A stretch of DNA of 5,351 nt from an uncultured Oscillospiraceae bacterium. GTDB lineage: Bacteria; Bacillota; Clostridia; Oscillospirales; Oscillospiraceae. The position numbers and the translations under genes were made by a program. Shown piece by piece: positions 1-5,292 of the stretch. Position 1 is the stretch's first letter; every line of letters starts with the position of its first letter. The DNA is taken from the NCBI GenBank assembly GCA_900752445.1, contig CAADVN010000147.1:1-5351 (forward strand), read 5' to 3'. The notes below the pieces were generated by a model that did not search any database, had not been told where the DNA came from, and was given only the letters and a program-made list of their open reading frames with translations.

Positions 1-777
1 GCGTCCGACCCGACCGACGCTCCCGAGTCCGAGGCTCCCGCGAGCGAGGCCCCCGCTTCCGAGGCCCCCGCTTCCGAGGCTCCCGAGGGAGACGGAAATT
101 TCACCACCATCGTTGAGGGCAAGCTCACCATGAGCACCAACGCCCAGTTCCCGCCCTATGAGATGACCACCGACGACGGCGGCTTCGAAGGCATCGACGT
201 TGAAATCGCCACTGCCATCGCCGAAAAGCTGGGCCTTGAGCTCGACATCCTCGACATGGACTTCGACAGCGCGCTGCTGGCCGTCCAGCAGGGCAAGAGC
301 GACATCGTCATGGCCGGCGTGACCGTCAACGAGGACCGCCAGCTCGTCATGGACTTCACCGACAGCTACGCCACCGGCGTGCAGGTCATCATCGTGAAGG
401 AAGGCAGCGACGTTACCATTGACAACATGGGCGAGGGCCTCATCGGCACTCAGCGCGGCACCACCGGCAACATCTACTGCACCGACGACTACGGCGAGGA
501 GCATGTCATGGCTTACGACGACGGCTTCACCGCTGTCCAGGCCCTCATGAACGGCCAGGTCGATTGCGTCGTCATCGACAACGCTCCTGCTCAGGAGTTT
601 GTCAAGAACAACGCCGGCCTCACCATCCTTGACACCGAGTATGCCAACGAGGATTACGCCATCGGCCTGAACAAGGGCAACACCGCCCTGCTCGACGCCA
701 TCAACACCGCGCTCAACGAGCTGATCTCCGACGGCACCGTCCAGACCATCATCGACAAGTACATACCCGCCGAGTGA
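1..777 (+). CDS. ABC transporter solute-binding protein, family 3 (polar amino acid type), 5' partial
   Basis: Extracytoplasmic receptor of an amino-acid ABC importer, expected to be a lipoprotein delivering its ligand to the permease encoded next. The frame is open from base 1, so the signal peptide and lipobox lie outside the window; ATG at 130 is internal (it is in the first beta strand, GKLTMSTNAQFPPYE) and is not the start. 258 residues are visible. Residues 1-30 are an Ala/Pro/Ser/Glu linker; the binding domain runs from about residue 40 to the end. The family-3 signature is seen at residues 64-77 (GIDVEIATAIAEKL). By alignment from memory with E. coli GlnH, T108, R113 (GVTVNEDR) and D193 (VVIDNAPA) match residues that bind the ligand's alpha-carboxylate and amine, supporting an amino-acid-like ligand. 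GTTGN (about 153-157) is the usual hinge-side loop. The side-chain specificity cannot be read. Isoleucine codons are nearly all ATC, unlike the later genes, consistent with high expression. Confidence 0.93.
   Translation, partial: ASDPTDAPESEAPASEAPASEAPASEAPEGDGNFTTIVEGKLTMSTNAQFPPYEMTTDDGGFEGIDVEIATAIAEKLGLELDILDMDFDSALLAVQQGKSDIVMAGVTVNEDRQLVMDFTDSYATGVQVIIVKEGSDVTIDNMGEGLIGTQRGTTGNIYCTDDYGEEHVMAYDDGFTAVQALMNGQVDCVVIDNAPAQEFVKNNAGLTILDTEYANEDYAIGLNKGNTALLDAINTALNELISDGTVQTIIDKYIPAE
28..84 (+). repeat. 15-bp tandem repeat coding for SEAPA linker
   Basis: Four consecutive in-frame copies of a 15-base unit (the last lacking its final codon) encode SEAPA-SEAPA-SEAPA-SEAP. They sit between the missing lipid anchor and the folded binding domain, so they form a flexible acidic tether. 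Near-identical codons (GAG GCT/GCC CCC GCT/GCG TCC/AGC) make the tract prone to slippage and length variation. Copies further upstream cannot be excluded, because the tract begins near the window edge. Confidence 0.85.
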
Positions 778-804
778 TCTGACGGAAAGCAAATAACAAA
801 CTCC

Positions 805-831
805 AAAAGGGCGGCCAACAGCCGCCCTTTT
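805..831 (+). terminator. Intrinsic terminator-like hairpin between binding protein and permease
   Basis: A perfect 11-bp stem (AAAAGGGCGGC at 805-815 with GCCGCCCTTTT at 821-831) closes a 5-base loop CAACA. The 3' arm ends in four T, and the A-tract/T-tract flanks make it symmetrical. It lies 27 bases after the binding-protein stop and 35 bases before the permease start. Placed inside the importer operon it probably terminates part of the transcripts, or protects the 3' end of the binding-protein mRNA, giving more receptor than membrane components. The U-tract is short, so partial read-through is likely. Confidence 0.75.
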
Positions 832-852
832 GTCCGCGAAACGAGAAAATCT

Positions 853-867
853 GAGGAAAGAGAGAGG
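853..867 (+). promoter_or_regulatory. Ribosome binding region of permease, ambiguous start
   Basis: A purine-rich run holds two SD-like cores, GAGGAAAG (853-860) and AGAGAGG (861-867). They serve three in-frame starts: GTG 867 (from the first core), GTG 876 (8 bases after the second core, the best spacing) and ATG 882 (14 bases after it). The choice changes the protein by at most five residues. Confidence 0.55.
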
Positions 868-1643
868 TGGGCGCCGTGAGCATGGCTGAGGCCTATGAGC
901 TTTGGAAGGCCATGAGCATTGCCGGAGAGGATCTGACCTTCTGGCAGAACTTCTATGTAAAATTTTATCAGGCCTTCATCGAGGCCGACCGCTGGAAGCA
1001 GTACCTCGAGGGCATGGGTACAACGCTGTACGTAACGGTGATCGCCATACTCATAGGCATCGTCCTGGGCGTCATCGTGGCCTCCATCCGCACGGCGCAC
1101 GACCAGCAGCGCAGGAAGAAAAACATCATCCTGGGCATCCTCAACTTCATCTGCAAGGTGTACGTGACCGTCATACGCGGCACGCCTATGATGGTCCAGC
1201 TCATGATAATGGGCTTTGTCATCTTCAAGAGCAGCCGCAACTTCACCATGGTCGGCGCGCTGGGCCTGGGCCTCAACTCCGGAGCCTACGTCGCGGAGAT
1301 CATCAGGGGCGGCCTCATGTCGCTGGACCAGGGCCAGTCCGAGGCCGGCCGCAGCCTGGGCCTCGGCTACCTCGACACCATGCGCTTCATCGTCGTGCCC
1401 CAGGCGTTCAAGGCCGTGCTGCCCGCCCTGGGCAACGAGTTCATCATCCTGTTGAAGGACACCTCGCTCCTGACCGTCATCGGCGGCAAGGAGCTGGTGC
1501 ACGCGGCGGAGGGCATCATGAACCGCACCTGGGAGCAGATGTACCCCCTGGTGGGCATCTCCTGCCTGTATTTGATAATGGTAATGATACTGTCCTGGCT
1601 CCAGGGCAAGCTTGAGAGGAGGCTGAGGCAGAGTGAGCGGTGA
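867..1643 (+). CDS. Amino acid ABC transporter permease (HisM/GlnP family)
   Basis: Inner-membrane channel subunit of the importer. The 258-residue product (or 255/253 from GTG 876/ATG 882) has a roughly 45-residue N-terminal segment ending in DRWKQYLEGMGTTL, typical of clostridial members. A first membrane span lies at about 53-75, then a basic cytosolic stretch (QQRRKKN, 80-86) and the conserved RGTPMMVQL (104-112). SGAYVAEIIRGGL (138-150) follows, and then the EAA loop (E159-A-G, G165, P178) that docks on the ATPase. A last span lies at about 225-246. Only one permease gene is present, so the channel is probably a homodimer. The gene is overlapped by the ATPase start by 11 bases, implying translational coupling. 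It is separated from the binding protein by a terminator-like hairpin and has no clear promoter of its own. ATA isoleucine codons are frequent, unlike in the binding-protein gene. The family is certain; the substrate is not readable from the sequence. Confidence 0.93.
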   Translation: MGAVSMAEAYELWKAMSIAGEDLTFWQNFYVKFYQAFIEADRWKQYLEGMGTTLYVTVIAILIGIVLGVIVASIRTAHDQQRRKKNIILGILNFICKVYVTVIRGTPMMVQLMIMGFVIFKSSRNFTMVGALGLGLNSGAYVAEIIRGGLMSLDQGQSEAGRSLGLGYLDTMRFIVVPQAFKAVLPALGNEFIILLKDTSLLTVIGGKELVHAAEGIMNRTWEQMYPLVGISCLYLIMVMILSWLQGKLERRLRQSER

Positions 1644-2379
1644 CGTCATCATCCGCGTCGAGAACGTGAAGAAATACTATAACGACGGCAAGGTCAAGGC
1701 TCTCGACGGCGTCAGCACCGAGATCCGCCGCGGCGAAGTCGTGGTCATCATCGGCCCCTCCGGCGGCGGCAAGAGCACGCTCCTGCGCTCGCTGAACCTC
1801 CTTGAGGAGCCCACCGAGGGCAAGATATACTTCGAGGGCGAGAACATAACCGACCCGAAGATCGACATAGACCTGCACCGTCAGAAGATGGGCATGGTGT
1901 TCCAGCACTTCAACCTGTTCCCGCACATGACCATCCTGCACAACATGACTCTGGCGCCCATGCGTGTGCTCAAGCGTTCAAAGCAGGAGGCCGAGGCCAA
2001 GGCCATGGAGCTCCTGACCCGCGTCGGGCTGCAGGACAAGGCCGACAACTATCCGCAGCAGCTCTCCGGCGGCCAGAAGCAGCGTGTGGCCATCGTCAGG
2101 GCCCTGTGCATGGACCCGGAGGTCATGCTCTTCGACGAGCCCACCAGCGCCCTCGACCCCGAGATGGTCGGCGAGGTGCTGGACGTCATGAAGACGCTCG
2201 CCAAGGACGGCATGACCATGGTCGTCGTCACCCACGAGATGGGCTTCGCCCGCGAGGTCGGCAGCAGGATACTGTTCCTCGCCGACGGCAAGCTGTTGGA
2301 GGAGGGCAGGCCGGATACCATCTTCGACCACCCGCAAAGCCCGAGACTACAGGATTTTCTCAGTAAGGTGCTCATATGA
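1633..2379 (+). CDS. Amino acid ABC transporter ATP-binding protein (GlnQ/HisP family)
   Basis: Cytoplasmic ATPase powering the importer. The 248-residue product is of normal length for the family and carries all motifs: Walker A GPSGGGKST (41-49), Q-loop Q91 in VFQHFNLFPHMT, signature LSGGQKQR (144-151), Walker B VMLFDEP (164-170) with catalytic E169, D-loop SALD (172-175) and switch H201 (VTHEMGFA). FNLFPHMT and THEMGFAREV are the usual marks of the polar amino acid subfamily. The start is GTG 1633, 10 bases after AGGAGG (1617-1622) that lies within the permease gene. The stop TGA overlaps the next gene's ATG in an ATGA arrangement. One mild oddity is VAIVRAL after the signature, where VAIARAL is usual; it should not affect activity. 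All functional residues are intact. Confidence 0.96.
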   Translation: MSGDVIIRVENVKKYYNDGKVKALDGVSTEIRRGEVVVIIGPSGGGKSTLLRSLNLLEEPTEGKIYFEGENITDPKIDIDLHRQKMGMVFQHFNLFPHMTILHNMTLAPMRVLKRSKQEAEAKAMELLTRVGLQDKADNYPQQLSGGQKQRVAIVRALCMDPEVMLFDEPTSALDPEMVGEVLDVMKTLAKDGMTMVVVTHEMGFAREVGSRILFLADGKLLEEGRPDTIFDHPQSPRLQDFLSKVLI

Positions 2380-3812
2380 ACGCAGAACAGAAGAACGCAA
2401 TAGAATACATAGACGAAAACGCCGGTATCTTCACCGGCGTTTCCGATGCGGTGTGGGCGAAGCCCGAGCTGTCGCTCAAGGAGTTCGAGAGCACGCGGCT
2501 CTACTGCGAGACGCTGCGCTCACACGGCTTCGAGGTGACCGAGGGCCTGTGCGGCATCGCCACGGCCTTCTGCGGAAGTTACGGCAGCGGACGGCCCGTC
2601 GTGGGCTTTCTCGGCGAGTACGACGCTCTCTCCGGCCTGAGCCAGCGCGCGGGCGGCGTAGAGCGCGAGCCGATAGTCCCCGGCGCGCCGGGCCACGGCT
2701 GCGGCCACAATATGCTCGGCGCAGGCTCGCTCGCCGCGGCCTTCGCGGTGAAGGACTACCTCGAGCGCACGGGCCGGGAGGGCACGGTCGTGTTCTACGG
2801 CTGCCCCGGCGAGGAAGGCGGCGCGGGCAAGGCATTCATGGCCCGCGAGGGGCTGTGGCGCGGACTGGACTTCGCCCTCAGCTGGCACCCCTCGGACGTG
2901 AACGAGGTCGTCACGGGCACCAATAACTCCTGCATACAGGTGCTCTATAAGTTTCACGGCCGCAGCGCACACGCGGCGGGCGACCCGGAGAACGGCCGCA
3001 GCGCCCTCGATGCGGTGGAGCTTATGAACATCGGAGCGCAGTTCCTGCGCGAGCACATGACCAGCGACTGCCGCGTGCACTACGCCGTGACCGACTCCGG
3101 CGGCGTGTCGCCGAACGTCGTGCAGGCCGAGGCCGCCGTGCTGTACATGGTGCGGGCCAATAAGGTCAGGGACAGTGTGGCGCTGCAGGCGAGGCTCGAC
3201 GACATCGCCAAGGGCGCGGCGCTCATGACGGGCACGAGCTTCGACCGCATATTCATAGACGGCACGGCCGAGCTGGTGCCGAACTTCACGATGGAAAAGC
3301 TGCTCTACAGGCTATTTCTCAAGACAGGCACGCCGGAGTACAGCGAGGACGAGAGACAGCTCGCGCAGGCGCTGCGGGCCACCTACGAGGTCGGCACCAC
3401 GCCGGGCATCGGCCCGGCCTTCGACGCGGATATCGAGCGCGAGGTCAGGCAGAGAACGAACGGGCTTTCCGACGCGCTGTGTGAGTTCGTCCTGCCTGAG
3501 TACCACGGCACGGGCTTCGTCGCGGGCTCGACGGACGTGGGCGACGTGAGCTGGCAGACTCCGGCGGCGCAGATACACACGGTCACCTTCCCCTTCGGGG
3601 CGGCGGGCCACTCCTGGCAGAACGTGAGCTGCGGCGGCACGAGCATCGGGCATAAGGGCCTCATAAACGCCGCCAAGATCCTCGCCTGCGCGGCCATAGA
3701 GCTCATGGAGGAGCCAAAACTCCTCGCCGAGGCCCGCGCCGAGTTCGAGCGCCGCACCGAGGCGGGCTACACCTGCCCAATCGAGCCGGACGCAAAACCG
3801 ATAGCGATATGA
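2376..3812 (+). CDS. M20-family amidohydrolase, AbgB-like (p-aminobenzoyl-glutamate utilization protein B type)
   Basis: Predicted cytoplasmic zinc/manganese-dependent hydrolase that cleaves an amide bond to release an amino acid. Its 478 residues match the AbgB subgroup in length (E. coli AbgB is about 480) and motifs. These are GFLGEYDAL (77-85), GHGCGHN (106-112; C109 and H111 as ligands), the CPGEEGGAGK catalytic loop (143-151; E146/E147), WHP (H171), GRSAHAA in the lid/dimer domain (195-201), GSTDVGDVSW (384-393) and FGAAGHSWQ (407-415; H412 the likely last metal ligand). No signal peptide is present. ATG 2376 overlaps the ATPase stop by 4 bases, with a weak SD AAGG at 2365-2368, so translation is probably coupled. 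The position implies that it processes what the importer brings in. In E. coli AbgB works with a partner AbgA; no AbgA-like gene is present here, so this protein may act alone, on another substrate, or with a subunit encoded elsewhere. Subgroup assignment is confident; substrate is inferred. Confidence 0.92.
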   Translation: MNAEQKNAIEYIDENAGIFTGVSDAVWAKPELSLKEFESTRLYCETLRSHGFEVTEGLCGIATAFCGSYGSGRPVVGFLGEYDALSGLSQRAGGVEREPIVPGAPGHGCGHNMLGAGSLAAAFAVKDYLERTGREGTVVFYGCPGEEGGAGKAFMAREGLWRGLDFALSWHPSDVNEVVTGTNNSCIQVLYKFHGRSAHAAGDPENGRSALDAVELMNIGAQFLREHMTSDCRVHYAVTDSGGVSPNVVQAEAAVLYMVRANKVRDSVALQARLDDIAKGAALMTGTSFDRIFIDGTAELVPNFTMEKLLYRLFLKTGTPEYSEDERQLAQALRATYEVGTTPGIGPAFDADIEREVRQRTNGLSDALCEFVLPEYHGTGFVAGSTDVGDVSWQTPAAQIHTVTFPFGAAGHSWQNVSCGGTSIGHKGLINAAKILACAAIELMEEPKLLAEARAEFERRTEAGYTCPIEPDAKPIAI

Positions 3813-3813
3813 G

Positions 3814-3847
3814 AAATTAGCACTCCAAACATTGGAGTGCTAATTTT
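3814..3847 (+). terminator. Possible terminator of importer-hydrolase operon, overlapping CIRCE
   Basis: The CIRCE palindrome is extended on both sides to a perfect 15-bp stem (3814-3828 with 3832-3846) and a 3-base loop ACA, starting two bases after the hydrolase stop codon. TTTT at 3844-3847 follows, three of these bases lying in the stem, and then TAATAG. It is the only hairpin that could end the upstream transcript before the hsp20 promoter. The weak free U-tract makes termination efficiency uncertain. Confidence 0.45.
3817..3843 (+). promoter_or_regulatory. CIRCE element (HrcA operator)
   Basis: TTAGCACTC (3817-3825), nine bases, then GAGTGCTAA (3835-3843): an exact match to the CIRCE consensus TTAGCACTC-N9-GAGTGCTAA bound by the heat-shock repressor HrcA. 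It lies upstream of hsp20 in the same orientation and predicts derepression of that gene on heat or protein-folding stress. It is about 124 bases from the hsp20 start codon and apparently upstream of the best promoter, farther than is usual for CIRCE. Confidence 0.95.
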
Positions 3848-3852
3848 AATAG

Positions 3853-3872
3853 TTTGTTCATAATTTGTTCAT
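3853..3872 (+). repeat. 9-base direct repeat TTTGTTCAT, 11-bp period
   Basis: TTTGTTCAT occurs at 3853-3861 and again at 3864-3872, so the copies lie about one helical turn apart on the same DNA face, right after CIRCE and overlapping the likely -35 region. This layout suits a second dimeric regulator. It recalls the CtsR heptad repeat (TTTGACC read on this strand, period 10) but differs in sequence and spacing, so no regulator is named. Confidence 0.5.
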
Positions 3873-3894
3873 GCATTATTAAAATCTGTATAGT
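3865..3894 (+). promoter_or_regulatory. Candidate sigma-A promoter of hsp20
   Basis: TTGTTC (3865-3870) is followed after 18 bases by TATAGT (3889-3894), predicting a transcript start near 3901 and a leader of about 67 bases. An alternative is TTCATA (3857-3862), 17 bases, TAAAAT (3880-3885). The -10 boxes are good and the -35 boxes weak. The surrounding DNA is strongly AT-rich compared with the flanking genes. Confidence 0.45.
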
Positions 3895-3911
3895 ATTTTT
3901 ATATACGAAAA

Positions 3912-3962
3912 GAGACTAGAACAATAAGTCTCCTAACAAAGTATATTAATACATGGAGGTTT
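3912..3962 (+). promoter_or_regulatory. hsp20 leader with two mutually exclusive helices, candidate RNA switch/thermometer
   Basis: Two pairings compete for the same segment. Helix 1 joins GAGACT (3912-3917) with AGTCTC (3927-3932), 6 bp with a 9-base loop. Helix 2 joins AAGTCTCC (3926-3933) with GGAGGTTT (3955-3962), 8 bp including two adjacent G-U wobbles, and buries the whole Shine-Dalgarno core. Between the arms of helix 2, GTAT/ATAC (3941-3944 with 3949-3952) can form a small hairpin. Small heat-shock genes are classic targets of RNA thermometers that melt around the SD, and weak wobble pairs there are typical. The pairings are seen in the sequence; the regulatory role is inferred and no known thermometer family is matched. 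Confidence 0.4.
3954..3959 (+). promoter_or_regulatory. Shine-Dalgarno sequence that fixes the hsp20 start
   Basis: TGGAGG lies 8 bases before ATG 3968. An in-frame ATG at 3953 overlaps this SD and has no SD of its own, so the shorter protein starting MFELMPYATRR is the right one. Confidence 0.9.
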
Positions 3963-3967
3963 TGATC

Positions 3968-4378
3968 ATGTTTGAACTTATGCCTTATGCCACCCGCAGG
4001 ACCATTATGAATCCCTTCACCTTCTTCGACAGCGACTTTTGGGGCACTGCCGGCGAGATAAAGACCGACATCACCGACACCGGCGACGCCTTCAAGCTGG
4101 AGGCCGACCTGCCGGGCTTCAAGAAGGAGGACATCAAGATCGGGCTTGAGAACGACCGTCTGACGATCAGCGCCGAGCGCCGCGACGAGCGCGAGGACAA
4201 GGACAAGAACGGCTGCATCCGCCGCGAGCGCAGCTACGGCTCGTTCACGAGGAGCTTTGATGTCTCGGGCATTGACACCTCGAACATCAGCGCCGCATAC
4301 AACGACGGCGTCCTGACGCTGAACCTGCCGAAGCGGCCCGAGCTTGTGCCGGAAAACAGGCAGATCGCCATCCAGTGA
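3968..4378 (+). CDS. Small heat-shock protein, Hsp20/alpha-crystallin family
   Basis: ATP-independent cytoplasmic holdase chaperone that binds unfolding proteins during stress and passes them to DnaK/ClpB-type machines. The 136-residue product has a short N-terminal arm (1-30, MFELMPYATRR...FFDSDFWG), then the alpha-crystallin domain (about 32-122). DLPGF (47-51), ERSYGSFTRSFDV (87-99) and YNDGVLTLNLPK (111-122) are the hallmark motifs. The short tail carries the I-x-I oligomer anchor (I133-A-I135). The charged loop RRDEREDKDKNG (71-82) is normal for bacterial members. ATG 3968 is chosen because a strong SD sits 8 bases upstream. The gene appears monocistronic, with its own promoter region and CIRCE upstream and a hairpin terminator 20 bases after the stop. 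Heat-induced control by HrcA is predicted from the operator; a second, translational layer is possible from the leader. Confidence 0.96.
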   Translation: MFELMPYATRRTIMNPFTFFDSDFWGTAGEIKTDITDTGDAFKLEADLPGFKKEDIKIGLENDRLTISAERRDEREDKDKNGCIRRERSYGSFTRSFDVSGIDTSNISAAYNDGVLTLNLPKRPELVPENRQIAIQ

Positions 4379-4397
4379 CAGGCTGTATAAAGGTACA

Positions 4398-4429
4398 AAA
4401 TACCCCGGAGCGGAAGCTCCGGGGTATTT
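4398..4429. terminator. Bidirectional intrinsic terminator between hsp20 and methyltransferase
   Basis: AAATACCCCGGAGC (4398-4411) pairs perfectly with GCTCCGGGGTATTT (4416-4429), a 14-bp stem closed by the stable GNRA-type loop GGAA. A/T runs flank both sides (TATTTG on plus, TATTTTG on minus), so it can end hsp20 transcripts (20 bases after its stop) and those of the convergent minus-strand gene (21 bases after its stop). Confidence 0.9.
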
Positions 4430-4450
4430 GCTGTCATGCGTTGTTTGGGC

Positions 4451-5191
4451 TCAGACCTTCCTCAGCTTCAGGAACACGCTCGGGGTCAGCTTGAGTTTTC
4501 CCATGGGGTGCTGAAGGGGGCGCTCCATGCGGGTGAGCCTGTCCTTACCGAAGGCCTTTTTCAGCTTTGCGGAGCGGAAGAGGGACACGGCCAGTGTGTC
4601 CTCCACTACGAAGCCCGCGGCTTTGAGCTGTTTCTCCACATATTTCGGGTGGAAGTTGTAATACACACTGTCGCTGCGCCGGGAGGGCTCCAGGTCAAAG
4701 GGCTTGATACCTGAGCGCCCGGCAAGGCAGCGGGCGATCTCGAGGGCGTTGCGCTTGTTGGCATACTCCAGAACGAAGATACCGCCGGGACGGAGCACGT
4801 CTGCGACCTGTGCGAAGAAGTCCTGCACGCATTCAACGTGGTGCAGCACGCGCACACAGACGGCGGCGTCGAAGCTCCGCCCTAGCTGAGCCAGCTCATA
4901 GAGGTCGGCGTTTTCGCAGGTGACATTGGTGAGGCCGAGCCTGGCCATGCGCTCACGCGCCTCCTCGAGCAGGTGCTCGGTCCTGTCGGTCAGCAGCACG
5001 GAGCGGCAGCGCGGGGCGTATTCCTCAGCGAGGCGGCCAAAGCCCGCGCCTATCTCTATACAGTCGCCGGAGAAATCGGCGGTGAGTCTTCTAATGGCGA
5101 TACGCTCGACAGCGTCCTCATAGTCACGGCCTTCGGCCCAGAAGGCCTGGTAATCGGTGTCGCTGTAATCGCAGATCTCATGGGTGCGCAT
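4451..5191 (-). CDS. Class I SAM-dependent methyltransferase, substrate unknown
   Basis: Predicted cytoplasmic methyltransferase of 246 residues. The Rossmann-type SAM-binding fold is clear: motif I CIEIGAGFGRL (44-54), acidic end of strand 2 LTDRT (D69), FDAAVCVRVLHHV (107-119) for strand 4, and LRPGG (133-137) before strand 5 (FVLEYANKRN). The N-terminal 40 residues (YSDTDYQAFWAEGRDYEDAVER) form a typical cap. The C-terminal third, with FDLEPSRRSDSVYYNFHPKYV (165-185), AAGF (191-194) and LTPSVFLKLRKV (235-246), is a conserved subgroup pattern rather than generic, probably holding the acceptor site. The start ATG has AAGGAGG 11 bases upstream (5203-5209), slightly long spacing. The gene appears monocistronic, convergent with hsp20. 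The acceptor (small molecule, tRNA or protein) cannot be told from the sequence. Confidence 0.92.
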   Translation of the reverse strand: MRTHEICDYSDTDYQAFWAEGRDYEDAVERIAIRRLTADFSGDCIEIGAGFGRLAEEYAPRCRSVLLTDRTEHLLEEARERMARLGLTNVTCENADLYELAQLGRSFDAAVCVRVLHHVECVQDFFAQVADVLRPGGIFVLEYANKRNALEIARCLAGRSGIKPFDLEPSRRSDSVYYNFHPKYVEKQLKAAGFVVEDTLAVSLFRSAKLKKAFGKDRLTRMERPLQHPMGKLKLTPSVFLKLRKV

Positions 5192-5202
5192 CAGGCGGCA
5201 AA

Positions 5203-5209
5203 CCTCCTT
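5203..5209 (-). promoter_or_regulatory. Ribosome binding site of methyltransferase
   Basis: On the minus strand AAGGAGG lies 11 bases before ATG 5191. It is a near-perfect SD core and supports that start; no other in-frame start lies closer. Confidence 0.8.
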
Positions 5210-5252
5210 GGTGAAAGTGGAATGTCGGACAGATTATGTCCCGGCACAGGAT

Positions 5253-5281
5253 AATATAAACCAGGTGGGCGGCAAGTGCAA
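5253..5281 (-). promoter_or_regulatory. Candidate promoter of methyltransferase
   Basis: Read on the minus strand, TTGCAC (5281-5276) is followed after 17 bases by TATATT (5258-5253), an AT-rich island in GC-rich DNA. This predicts a start near 5246 and a leader of about 55 bases. The -10 box matches 5 of 6 consensus bases and the -35 only the TTG. It lies just downstream of the minus-strand terminator at 5293-5322, as expected for an independent transcription unit. Confidence 0.5.
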
Positions 5282-5292
5282 GCGTTTACTGT

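Noticed and set aside
28..84. Short repeat array as CRISPR
   Set aside because: Units are 15 bases, contiguous, without spacers, and keep a reading frame.
130..777. Binding-protein gene starting at ATG 130
   Set aside because: The frame is open to base 1, the first strand of the domain begins before this ATG, and such proteins need an N-terminal export signal; the ATG is internal.
654..1652. Long minus-strand open frame (332 codons) antisense to the permease
   Set aside because: It covers a clear permease gene on the plus strand, its translation is His/Asp/Ala-rich low complexity without a family pattern, and it arises from GC-rich third positions.
3853..3872. CtsR operator
   Set aside because: The heptads read TTTGTTC rather than TTTGACC and the period is 11 instead of 10; similarity is only partial.
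3953..3967. hsp20 start at ATG 3953
   Set aside because: This ATG overlaps the strong SD that serves ATG 3968, and has none itself.
4436..4714. Plus-strand open frames opposite the methyltransferase (also 4704-4889, 4920-5123, 4973-5254)
   Set aside because: All are antisense shadows of a well-supported methyltransferase gene, and show no recognisable protein pattern.
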